From the NCBI GenBank assembly GCA_020832285.1, contig JAFIFB010000058.1:1-62231 (forward strand): a stretch of DNA of 62,231 nt. Reading direction: 5' to 3'. Shown here piece by piece: positions 1 through 7,603 of the stretch. Every line of letters begins with the position of its first letter. Position 1 is the first letter of the stretch. The position numbers and the translations under genes are program-made. Source of the DNA: Balneolaceae bacterium (lineage in GTDB: Bacteria > Bacteroidota > Rhodothermia > Balneolales > Balneolaceae). The notes beneath the pieces were generated by a model. The model made no database searches, was not told the origin of the DNA, and worked only from the letters and a program-made list of their open reading frames with translations.

Positions 1-85
1 AGACTGGGACAGTGAGCCTCCGGTCGTACCCGATGAAAATGGTAATTATCCTGTACCCAAACCGGGTGTGACGCAGATTGTTTAA
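1..85 (+). CDS. 3' end of an unidentified protein (partial)
   Basis: The frame beginning at base 2 is open from the window edge and ends at TAA 83-85. It gives 27 residues rich in Pro, Asp and Val, ending PKPGVTQIV. Such a low-complexity acidic/proline tail would suit an exported protein, but nothing identifies the family. The next gene starts 8 nt downstream, so the two are probably co-transcribed. Confidence 0.5.
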   Translation, partial: DWDSEPPVVPDENGNYPVPKPGVTQIV

Positions 86-93
86 AATTCAGA

Positions 94-753
94 ATGGATA
101 TTTTTAAGCTTATTTTTGAACACGATCTGCGTTTGGATCAGCTCCGTGAGAGACATCTGGACCGTTCCACTCAGGAGGTATCGGCCAGTATCGAGGATTT
201 TATGAAACCCGATCCAACCTACTCGAAATTTTACATTACGGGTACGGTGCTGGATCAGGAGTTGTTCGGACTGAACCGGCTGAAAAAGTTCGGGGATGTA
301 ATCGCTGCAATTTCTGAAGCGCTTGCTGGATATAACCTTTTTTACGAAGGCAGGGTACTACCAATTGATCAAGCTCTGGAAAAAGCGAAGATCGGAGATG
401 CCTTGATCCTTTCAAAAAATAACCGCCATACATGGAATACGGACTCCCTGAAGATCGATTCAGGGAGTAACGTAGGCCATAAAAAGGAAGAGCTGGCAGA
501 AGTACTCGAAGCCGATGATCTTGTTCTATATAAAGAACATGCACATCAGGGTTTTGATCTGCACCTCTTTTCCAGGGAAAATATTTATCCCTCTCTTTTT
601 TATCCGCTTCAGGAACTGGTCAGCTATGATTTTCGCTTTTTTAGCATCAACGGCCGACGCCTGCGCTCCGAGCGGCAGTTTTATTTCGAAACCTGGTCTC
701 TCGACCGTCCGCCTCACGGTGCGGAAGAAGTATTTGCCGGTACGCGGATCTGA
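94..753 (+). CDS. Conserved-looking hypothetical protein, 219 aa
   Basis: This 219-residue protein has no signal peptide or membrane segment and is probably cytoplasmic. It is mixed alpha/beta with a charged N-terminal helix (LDQLRERHLDRST). A basic stretch, INGRRLRSERQ, lies near the C-terminus. I do not recognise the family. It begins 8 nt after the preceding gene, suggesting translational coupling, and converges on the leucine dehydrogenase gene 28 bp further on. Opposite-strand frames across it are shorter and less protein-like. Confidence 0.6.
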   Translation: MDIFKLIFEHDLRLDQLRERHLDRSTQEVSASIEDFMKPDPTYSKFYITGTVLDQELFGLNRLKKFGDVIAAISEALAGYNLFYEGRVLPIDQALEKAKIGDALILSKNNRHTWNTDSLKIDSGSNVGHKKEELAEVLEADDLVLYKEHAHQGFDLHLFSRENIYPSLFYPLQELVSYDFRFFSINGRRLRSERQFYFETWSLDRPPHGAEEVFAGTRI

Positions 754-781
754 TAAAGCTCAGTACTTCAAGATTCACATT

Positions 782-1954
782 TCAGGAACGATTGCGCATG
801 TACATCTCACCTTTCCGATACGAAAAGTGGCTTTTTGAAGAATAAATATTGCTCACTTTTCCGATAGCATTGATTCGCTCTTCAGCCAGCCGGTTTGAGG
901 CCTCAATCGTGGGTATATCGTGCTCATCGGCAAATTCGAAAATTCGTAAAGTTGTATCGTAAATACGTGAGGCCTTTTCCATTGCCAGTTTTTCGTTGTA
1001 CCCCTCCATCTCACTCGCAATGTTGATGATTCCACCAGCATTGATCACGTAATCAGGCGCAAAAAGAATTCCTCTGTTACGCAGCATGTTGCCATGTTTC
1101 TTCTCATCATCAAGGATGTTGTTTGCCCCGCCGGCAATAATATCACAGGAAAGATGACCGATTGTATCATCGTTCACCACACCGCCGAGAGCACAGGGGC
1201 TCAGGATATCGAGGTTGAGGGTATAAATCTCATCCGGGCCGACCACTTCCGCACCGGTTTCACGGGCAAGGGTTCTTGCTTTCTGATCAAAAATATCGGT
1301 GACGTACAGTTTTACATTCTCGTTACGTAGATGACGTGCGAGATAGGTGGCAACCGAACCCGCTCCCTGGATGCCAATTCGTTTCCCTTCCAGCGAGTCA
1401 CTCCCCCAGGCTTTCTGTGCGGCAGCTTTCATGCCCATGTAAACACCATAGGCCGTAACAGGTGAGGGATCTCCGCTGCCTCCCATCGCTTTCGGTATGC
1501 CGGTTACATATTTTGTTTCGGAATAGATCCATTCCATTTCACGCTCAGTCATTCCCACATCTTCAGCCGTCAGATATCGCCCGGCCAGCCCATCAATAAA
1601 CCGTCCGAATGCACGAAACATCGGCTCGGTTTTATCAGTGTGAGGGTCTCCGATGATTACAGCTTTCCCCCCACCCAGATTGAGTCCCGAAATCGCCGCT
1701 TTGTAGGTCATGCCGCGAGAGAGCCTCAGAACATCGGTAATCGCTTCTTTTTCTGATTTGTAATTCCACATGCGAACCCCGCCAAGGGCCGGGCCAAGTG
1801 TAGTGCTGTGGATGGCTATTATCGCTTTCAGGCCCACTTCCGGCCTTGAACAGAATACAATCTGTTCATGTTCGTGATGTACGAGCTCTCCGAATAACGG
1901 GAACTGCTTGTCTGGTCCGGTTTTCTTTTCCGGAATCACTATAAAATCGCTCAT
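782..1954 (-). CDS. Leucine dehydrogenase (Glu/Leu/Phe/Val dehydrogenase family)
   Basis: NAD-dependent oxidative deamination of leucine and other branched-chain amino acids to 2-oxo acids, a cytoplasmic catabolic or transamination-balancing step. The catalytic domain has the family signature MTYKAAISGLNLGGGKAVI (residues 82-100), with Lys85 and Lys97 in the positions of the substrate and catalytic lysines, followed by GDPHTDKTE. The Rossmann domain begins at KRIGIQGAGSVATYLA (about 191-206). The 390-residue length is slightly above the usual 360-375 because of N-terminal and C-terminal tails. The ATG lies in A/T-rich sequence. Leucine dehydrogenase rather than glutamate dehydrogenase is chosen from the short length and the motif context. 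Confidence 0.93.
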   Translation of the reverse strand: MSDFIVIPEKKTGPDKQFPLFGELVHHEHEQIVFCSRPEVGLKAIIAIHSTTLGPALGGVRMWNYKSEKEAITDVLRLSRGMTYKAAISGLNLGGGKAVIIGDPHTDKTEPMFRAFGRFIDGLAGRYLTAEDVGMTEREMEWIYSETKYVTGIPKAMGGSGDPSPVTAYGVYMGMKAAAQKAWGSDSLEGKRIGIQGAGSVATYLARHLRNENVKLYVTDIFDQKARTLARETGAEVVGPDEIYTLNLDILSPCALGGVVNDDTIGHLSCDIIAGGANNILDDEKKHGNMLRNRGILFAPDYVINAGGIINIASEMEGYNEKLAMEKASRIYDTTLRIFEFADEHDIPTIEASNRLAEERINAIGKVSNIYSSKSHFSYRKGEMYMRNRS

Positions 1955-2164
1955 ATTAACTTCTTCTTTTGATGGTTTGATACTATCATGGAACCGCTTC
2001 CAAAGATAAGCATTTTAGCCGGGAGTTTCAGCCCTGAAAAGAGTAAAAGATTGGCAAATATGTAAACAAAATGTCTGATGCTAACCCGAATTTCTCACCA
2101 AGTAATTTATACCAACAATTTACAGTTCATTAAACATATTTACAGTGAGATATCCGGGCTAACA

Positions 2165-2518
2165 CTATCTCCCAAGTTTTTCCCGATCTTTTTTGGTAAG
2201 CTTTGCTACAACCAGTTCATAGGAGTCGTGAATCCATTCTTCAATCTGTTTATCCGGCAGATTGTTTTCCATTACAATGCTGTTCCAGTGCTTTTTATTC
2301 ATGTGGTAACCGGGAATCACAATACCGGGATAAGTTTCACGAAGTTCACTTGCTTTAACGGGATCGCATTTAACATTGATGCTTTCAAATTCATCCACAT
2401 CGCAGGCAGTAAACATTTTGCCCATCACCTTAAAAACAAGTGTGTTTTCATCAAATGGGAATTCTTCGGTCACACCGGGAAATGAGAGGCAAAAATTACG
2501 GTACTGTTCGATATTCAT
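2165..2518 (-). CDS. MmcQ/YjbR family protein
   Basis: A 117-residue cytoplasmic protein of the MmcQ/YjbR family (double-wing fold, often annotated DNA-binding although the role is unproven). Family features seen are the N-terminal NIEQYRNFCLSFPGVTEEFPFDENTLVFKVMGKMF segment in two blocks, then PGYHMNKKHWNSI in the middle and a C-terminal helix with SYELVVAKLTKK. Length and order match the family. It lies about 35 bp downstream of the D-amino-acid oxidase gene on the same strand and is probably its operon partner. Confidence 0.85.
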   Translation of the reverse strand: MNIEQYRNFCLSFPGVTEEFPFDENTLVFKVMGKMFTACDVDEFESINVKCDPVKASELRETYPGIVIPGYHMNKKHWNSIVMENNLPDKQIEEWIHDSYELVVAKLTKKDREKLGR

Positions 2519-2553
2519 AGATCATTTTAAATTAAACTGCTCAGAGGTTGTTT

Positions 2554-3516
2554 TTAAAACTGAGATTGCACTTTTTTGAATGCTTTCGCCAGATTAACCA
2601 CATCCTCTGCACATCCCCACGAAAGTGTGAAACCGGCACCGCCGTGGCCGTAATTGTGAATGACGGGCAGGGGGCTGTTTTTATCCACTTCAAGTCGAAC
2701 TTCAAACCGGGCAGGGCGTAACCCAACGACAGTATCGATCACTTTTTCAATCTCCAGTGAAGGGTCCATAATTTTCACTTTTCGTAAAATCTCTTCGGTA
2801 GTGGCCGGGTCGGGATCGAATTGATAATGATGTTCCTGGGCTGTACCGCCGAGAATCACATCGTTCGTTCGCGGAAATATATAACAGAGAGCCAATTCAC
2901 TCTGCTGATCAAGAAAGCAGCCACCATTGTTTTTCGCTTTTACTCGAATTCCCTGTCCCCGCACCGGGTAAACTTCAGGGTCATTGGCTAAAAACCTGGC
3001 ACCCAGCCCGCTGCAATTCACAACCAGATCAGCACTGGTTTCCTCTAAAGAGAAAAGTTCTTTTTGGTGGATTGTACCTCCCAGCTGTTTAAACCGGCTG
3101 AGCAGCCACGGCATGTAAACGGATGTATCCACAAAAGGCACTTCGAACAAGTAGCCATCTTTGTAAATTGATGGAATTTCGGCCGGATTGACTCTGCGAA
3201 AGTCTCGCACTGCACTTTTCCACCAGGGATCTGACGATTTTTCAGGCAGGTATTCGGTGAACGTAACGGGGAAGACCCCTGTACCAGAATCTTCTGCAAG
3301 TTTGTAGTACACCTCCAGTGTGTGCTTCCCCCATTCAAGTGCTTTTTCTACGGGAAAACAGCGGTAGGGATACCAGATCGCTGCAGCGGCATTTGATGTG
3401 GTTTGCGGCGGAACGTCTCTGGCGATAATGGTTACATCATAACCTTCCTCCAGCAGCCTGATGGCTGAGCTCAGCCCGGAAACTCCGCATCCGATAACTG
3501 TGATTTTAGAAGTAAT
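2554..3516 (-). CDS. FAD-dependent D-amino-acid oxidase, probable ATT start
   Basis: Oxidises D-amino acids to 2-oxo acids with FAD. The N-terminus carries the dinucleotide-binding motif KITVIGCGVSGLSSAIRLLE. The C-terminal half has VVGLRPAR and the family signature HNYGHGGAGFTLSWG. No ATG, GTG or TTG lies upstream of the FAD motif: the frame is open only back to the stop at 3562-3564. The first GTG, at 3310-3312, would remove the whole FAD-binding motif. ATT at 3514-3516 is preceded by GAGG (3525-3528) at 8 nt spacing and gives MTSKITVIGCG, a 320-residue protein of normal family length. A base error in the start codon is the alternative explanation. Confidence 0.85.
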   Translation of the reverse strand: MTSKITVIGCGVSGLSSAIRLLEEGYDVTIIARDVPPQTTSNAAAAIWYPYRCFPVEKALEWGKHTLEVYYKLAEDSGTGVFPVTFTEYLPEKSSDPWWKSAVRDFRRVNPAEIPSIYKDGYLFEVPFVDTSVYMPWLLSRFKQLGGTIHQKELFSLEETSADLVVNCSGLGARFLANDPEVYPVRGQGIRVKAKNNGGCFLDQQSELALCYIFPRTNDVILGGTAQEHHYQFDPDPATTEEILRKVKIMDPSLEIEKVIDTVVGLRPARFEVRLEVDKNSPLPVIHNYGHGGAGFTLSWGCAEDVVNLAKAFKKVQSQF

Positions 3517-3614
3517 ATTTCGTTCCTCAGATAACTTTATTTTAATTGTTAAAATGAAAAATCAACTTATAAAAAAAAGAATTTTTCAAACAGTTGCCCT
3601 TTTTTCAAGCGCAA

Positions 3615-5837
3615 TCAAAATCTGTGTGTATAGTTTATTTTCACGGCACCTTGTGTTTCAATTGGTTCAAATCGGTCATCAATCTGTACCCAGTTGTGTG
3701 AATATACAAGGTACATGTCAGAGCCGGGTGTGATTGTCCATCGAAACCGGTTAAAAAAACCCAAAATATCACTGAGGTCATCAAACTGCACAATATTTGT
3801 AAATGCTGTGTTGGGCGATAGATCAATATCGCTGCGGAAGAGAATCAGGTCTGTTGTAAAATGATACTCGGGAAGAGTAACATCACTTCTGATCCAGTCG
3901 GCAGAAAGGTTTATTCCTGCATAAGGCCGTATTGTCCCAGAAATCCCATAAATGTTTCTGGTACCGGTCCAGAACCCTTCATGCGTTAACTCACTATTTG
4001 ATGAGATCACCCTGTAAGGTGCTGTGTTCAATTCAATTTTGAAACTCCAACTTTTATAATCACCGGGCGGGACAATCACACGTTCATTTCTCAGAATATC
4101 AAAGCCCGTGTAAAGCCGCTCAAAATTTCGACTGAAACTTGCCGTAACCTGATCTCCGCTTTCAAATTCTATTTTTATTGGGGTGAGCCTGAACAGAACA
4201 GTTTCAGGTTCAAAATCGAGGTTCATCAGATATTCGAAATAGGCTTCTGTCTCTAATGACCGAATGATATTGCTTCGATTTAAGAATTGCCGATAACCAA
4301 CTGTCGGCTGCCACCTTCTGAATGTATTTCGGGGAGTAAAACCAACAGCGGGATTAAAAGAGTTTCCGAATTCCCTGTACGACATCCAACCATAAAATGG
4401 ATAGTTTGGAAAATTAATTCGCATGCCACGACTGGTTTTGTCCCAAAAATTACTCTCCTCACTGGTAGTGTGAGTATTATGCCAGACAAAAAATGCTTGA
4501 AATTGAAGGTTTTTATCTCCAAGAAATGAAGAAGTACCCAATTCCATATCGGCCCCTAATGTGTGACGGTTATTGTAAAGATCGTCATCAAGAGTTGCAC
4601 GTCGTGTATAAATAAGACCAATATTGCTTTCTGAAAATAGGTTTTGCGAGATTCTCGCTGCCGTAAAATCTTCCTGATTTATTTCGCCTTCACTTCCGGT
4701 TCGAATTTGATATAACCCCAAATTCGTATTCCCTTCTCTTCCAAGAACGCGAAGCCCTCCGTTCACAGAAATGGGTTCACCTTCCATAAGTCCAATTCTG
4801 CGGCTGAAAAAGGGGGTAATTCCACTTGCAGGGGCAAAGCTGAATATACTGGCTCCTTCAAGAAAAAAGCTGCGCTGCTCAGGGAACTGGAGGGGGAATC
4901 GGGTCAGGTTAACCCGTCGCTGATCCACTTCAGTTTCAGCAAAATCCGTGTTGATGGTCAATGAGGCCCGGACACTTGGGGTGATACTGTAGGATGCATC
5001 GAAGCCGATATCCATTGTTCCGTTATCTTCTCTTTCATCCTGTTGCAACCAGGTACGGTTTCCACTTGTAGATAAATAGGGTTTGAATTCCAGACCGATT
5101 CCCTGAGAAATTCCGGTTAAACCACTGATTGTTCCTGCATTCTGGGGGCGAAAAAGGCCCTGATTGCGACGCCATCCCGACCAAACAATTTCTTCATTAT
5201 GACGGCGAACAGTCCGCTGAAAATTAATTCCCCATGAAGTATTTTCAGAATTAAAATCGAGAGATCTGAATGGAATTATTACTTTTGCGATCCAGCCTTC
5301 ATTCGTGATTGACGTTTGTACGTCCCAGATGCCATCCCAAGCCTTATTTAAATTATAACCTTGGCCAACAGTCAACAGTCCGTCACCCCTGAGGCCGGCA
5401 GGATTGGTTTCAAAAAAATAGGCGTTTCTCCCGTCGTTAAAGGTATCAAGAATCCACATAAATCTGTCGTCAGTTTCCAGGCTCTGGTTTCTTCTTTTTT
5501 GATAAGCCAGTATTCCAGCGAGTGAGGTGTCATAAAGTTTTGCTGCGATGTAAAGATTATCATCATCAAAGGCCACGTAGATTTCCGTTCGTTCAGAAGG
5601 AACAGCACCTTCATGAGGGTCTTGCTGTCGAAAATTGGTGATTGGCTGAACATTTTCCCAAAAGGGCTCATCCATATTGCCATCAAGTACAAATTCTTCC
5701 CCCGGAGCCAAACGATATGCTTCAATATGATAAAAATCACTTATAACCGGATCTTCATCCTGTGTTTGAGCATATATTTGTCCATCAATTATATACAGAG
5801 AAGACAAAAAAAATACAATCAACGTCCTGGTAAACAA
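3615..5837 (-). CDS. DUF5916 protein with N-terminal CBM9-like domain, outer-membrane
   Basis: A 740-residue exported protein. Residues 1-24 form a Sec signal peptide ending IYAQ. A CBM9-like beta-sandwich follows at about 45-230 (LDGNMDEPFWENVQPI, then VAFDDDNLYIAAKLYD), as in family-9 carbohydrate-binding modules. Residues about 265-740 form the DUF5916 domain: many alternating strands ending in an aromatic C-terminus, YTHRF, typical of an outer-membrane beta-barrel. In Bacteroidota such proteins are linked to uptake or processing of polymers, but no reaction is established. It lies about 100 bp upstream of the oxidase gene on the same strand. Confidence 0.88.
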   Translation of the reverse strand: MFTRTLIVFFLSSLYIIDGQIYAQTQDEDPVISDFYHIEAYRLAPGEEFVLDGNMDEPFWENVQPITNFRQQDPHEGAVPSERTEIYVAFDDDNLYIAAKLYDTSLAGILAYQKRRNQSLETDDRFMWILDTFNDGRNAYFFETNPAGLRGDGLLTVGQGYNLNKAWDGIWDVQTSITNEGWIAKVIIPFRSLDFNSENTSWGINFQRTVRRHNEEIVWSGWRRNQGLFRPQNAGTISGLTGISQGIGLEFKPYLSTSGNRTWLQQDEREDNGTMDIGFDASYSITPSVRASLTINTDFAETEVDQRRVNLTRFPLQFPEQRSFFLEGASIFSFAPASGITPFFSRRIGLMEGEPISVNGGLRVLGREGNTNLGLYQIRTGSEGEINQEDFTAARISQNLFSESNIGLIYTRRATLDDDLYNNRHTLGADMELGTSSFLGDKNLQFQAFFVWHNTHTTSEESNFWDKTSRGMRINFPNYPFYGWMSYREFGNSFNPAVGFTPRNTFRRWQPTVGYRQFLNRSNIIRSLETEAYFEYLMNLDFEPETVLFRLTPIKIEFESGDQVTASFSRNFERLYTGFDILRNERVIVPPGDYKSWSFKIELNTAPYRVISSNSELTHEGFWTGTRNIYGISGTIRPYAGINLSADWIRSDVTLPEYHFTTDLILFRSDIDLSPNTAFTNIVQFDDLSDILGFFNRFRWTITPGSDMYLVYSHNWVQIDDRFEPIETQGAVKINYTHRF

Positions 5838-5979
5838 AAGATCTGATTTTAAATGTGATTAATCCCTTTAACATAAATTACTAAAAATGATTAATATTAT
5901 ACATGATGATCAGAAAATTGGTTTAACACCAATTCCGGTTATTCAACATTTTCTCCGTTCACAACTATACATTTACAAT

Positions 5980-6498
5980 CTAACGCCGATCGAAATTTGC
6001 AACAAAATAATCGTTGATGAAATCGGTGATCAGCCCATCTGCGGCCTGATTGATGGTTTCGAGCCGGTCGAATGAAACAATACCCACCAGGCCGGTTTCC
6101 CATGTACTGGCTGAGGTTTGCAGGTCGCGATTCAACGGCAGTATTACAGGCTGATAGAGCCGGAGCTGAATTGAAAAAGGTACCAAGCCATTTTCGAGCT
6201 GCATGGTGTTGATGTGCATGTAGAGGAACGGGATGTCGGCCGAGGAGCGCACCTCTTCATCCGAAACATACCGCAGATCGGCCTGAACCAGCTGGTTGAC
6301 AGCCTGCTGGCGGATCACGGAAGGGGTGAGAGATTCACTGTCGGCAATATCACGGCTGCCTTCAATATTGGCAGTAAATCCAAACTCTTGTAATCCCTGG
6401 AGCGAGATCCGTTCGCGTTCAATTTCATTTTGGGCCAGGATCTGAACCGGGATCAGAAGTGGCAGAATTAAAAGAAGAGAGAGAATTTTTCGTTTCAT
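5980..6498 (-). CDS. Hypothetical exported protein, 172 aa
   Basis: The N-terminus MKRKILSLLLILPLLIPVQILAQ is a clear Sec signal peptide, so the mature protein of about 150 residues is periplasmic or surface exposed. The mature part is mixed alpha/beta, contains no cysteine and ends FANFDRR. The family is not recognised. It is transcribed toward the DUF5916 gene with a 142 bp gap in which I see no terminator, so the two could share a transcript. Confidence 0.7.
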   Translation of the reverse strand: MKRKILSLLLILPLLIPVQILAQNEIERERISLQGLQEFGFTANIEGSRDIADSESLTPSVIRQQAVNQLVQADLRYVSDEEVRSSADIPFLYMHINTMQLENGLVPFSIQLRLYQPVILPLNRDLQTSASTWETGLVGIVSFDRLETINQAADGLITDFINDYFVANFDRR

Positions 6499-6838
6499 GG
6501 CGGAACCGGTTTATGCGATTGTGTACAGGAAATACAGCGATATATAAAATAGATCTTGATCACTATATAAAAAATCGCTTACCTCTTTGCCTGTTTCAAA
6601 TTAGAACGATATGAACCGTGTAATAATTTTCTCAATTTTATTAACAATCATGCAGCTTCATAAGCACCAAGTAATTTAATTTAGCTTATTACACGATATT
6701 TGGTCATTATCGTGTAAAAGTGACAGCCAGATAAAGAATGTAAATCGCACCAATTTCACTTAGAAAGTTTGCATCTCATTTTTTTTTAATATTTTAGAAA
6801 TAAATAGTTATGGTTGCAAGAGTTCCAATAATGATCTG
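6499..6838. other. Intergenic region with an inverted repeat
   Basis: No credible gene. It separates divergent genes and should hold both promoters. CGTGTAATAA (6617-6626) is repeated inverted as TTATTACACG (6686-6695), and a third half-site TCGTGTAA follows at about 6709. The spaced copies could be operator half-sites, but nothing ties them to a regulator. Confidence 0.4.
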
Positions 6839-7252
6839 ATGAAAAAAATTACTGGCATACATTATATAACCATCTCCATTGCGATCCTCCTTGCTTTTGG
6901 ATGTGAGGAAATACAAACAACTGCGGCCGAAGAATCGCTGGAGGGAGAAGAGCCATATATTATCGGGGAAATTACCAATTCAAGGGTAAATCAATATGAA
7001 CATCTTGAGATTCTTGTTGAGGAAGAACCCGAAGTGGATGAACCATCTGATCCCGGCGGGCTGAAAATCTGGCTTGAACTGATCGATGATCAAAGTGAAA
7101 TATTTGTTAAAAAAGAAAGTGACAAAACCATCAGATCTACTTTTGACAACCTTGAATGCGGACAAAAAGTGAAAGCCTGGACAACGGACTGGGTTCGCCT
7201 ATCTCATCCAGCTCAAGGAACAGCCGGCCGAGTAATCATCATCGAAGAGTAA
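6839..7252 (+). CDS. Small lipoprotein, DUF3221-like
   Basis: A 137-residue protein with a lipoprotein signal: a hydrophobic stretch ISIAILLAFGCEE places the lipidated Cys at residue 22. The mature part begins with an acidic, Ala/Glu-rich linker. It continues with PYIIGEITNSR and ends KAWTTDWVRLSHPAQGTAGRVIIIEE, a pattern resembling small OB-like DUF3221 lipoproteins. The function is unknown and the location is presumably the membrane. Its own promoter should lie in the preceding 340 bp gap. Confidence 0.7.
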   Translation: MKKITGIHYITISIAILLAFGCEEIQTTAAEESLEGEEPYIIGEITNSRVNQYEHLEILVEEEPEVDEPSDPGGLKIWLELIDDQSEIFVKKESDKTIRSTFDNLECGQKVKAWTTDWVRLSHPAQGTAGRVIIIEE

Positions 7253-7279
7253 TTTTAAGTCAAATCATTTGTATCGGAG

Positions 7280-7343
7280 AGTCATCGGACGTGTCGATCC
7301 GGGATCAACCCAATCTTCTTAATGGACTCATTCTTTTAAAAAA
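7280..7343. repeat. Truncated copy of the 77-bp inverted-repeat element (family B)
   Basis: AGTCATCGGACGTGTCGATCCGGGATC and the following A/T-rich stretch match the left two thirds of the complete element at 14068-14144. The right inverted arm is missing, replaced by sequence leading into another repeat. It lies in a 351 bp intergenic gap with no gene. Confidence 0.6.
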
Positions 7344-7365
7344 TCTATCGTTGACAGATAGTTTT

Positions 7366-7438
7366 AGCCCTATCCATTTGGACCCATCCCCCGGCCCCTT
7401 CCCTTTGCCGCAAATGCACGGCATAAGGAAGGGGTGAC
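7366..7438. repeat. Dispersed G/C-rich repeat, family C copy 1
   Basis: Begins AGCCCTATCCATTTGGACCC and contains an imperfect hairpin (CCCCTTCC and GCCG pairing with CGGC and GGAAGGGG). Near-identical copies lie at 49056-49152 (inverted) and 61901-61992. It is non-coding and intergenic. Confidence 0.75.
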
Positions 7439-7603
7439 GTTTTGCAGGGTTTATGGATAGTTTTGCATTGACATACCAACAGGCAATCGGTTCAAATGCA
7501 GTTTGTCTTGATACAGAGCCACCCTTTCTCATTTTGACTGAATAATCTCTTTTACCTACTTTCCATCTACTTTCAACCCAAACCTTTGTTCATATTGTTA
7601 TTG

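Noticed and set aside
3615-5837. TonB-dependent receptor
   Set aside because: The barrel-like C-terminus suggested it, but there is no plug domain; the CBM9-like N-terminus fits DUF5916.
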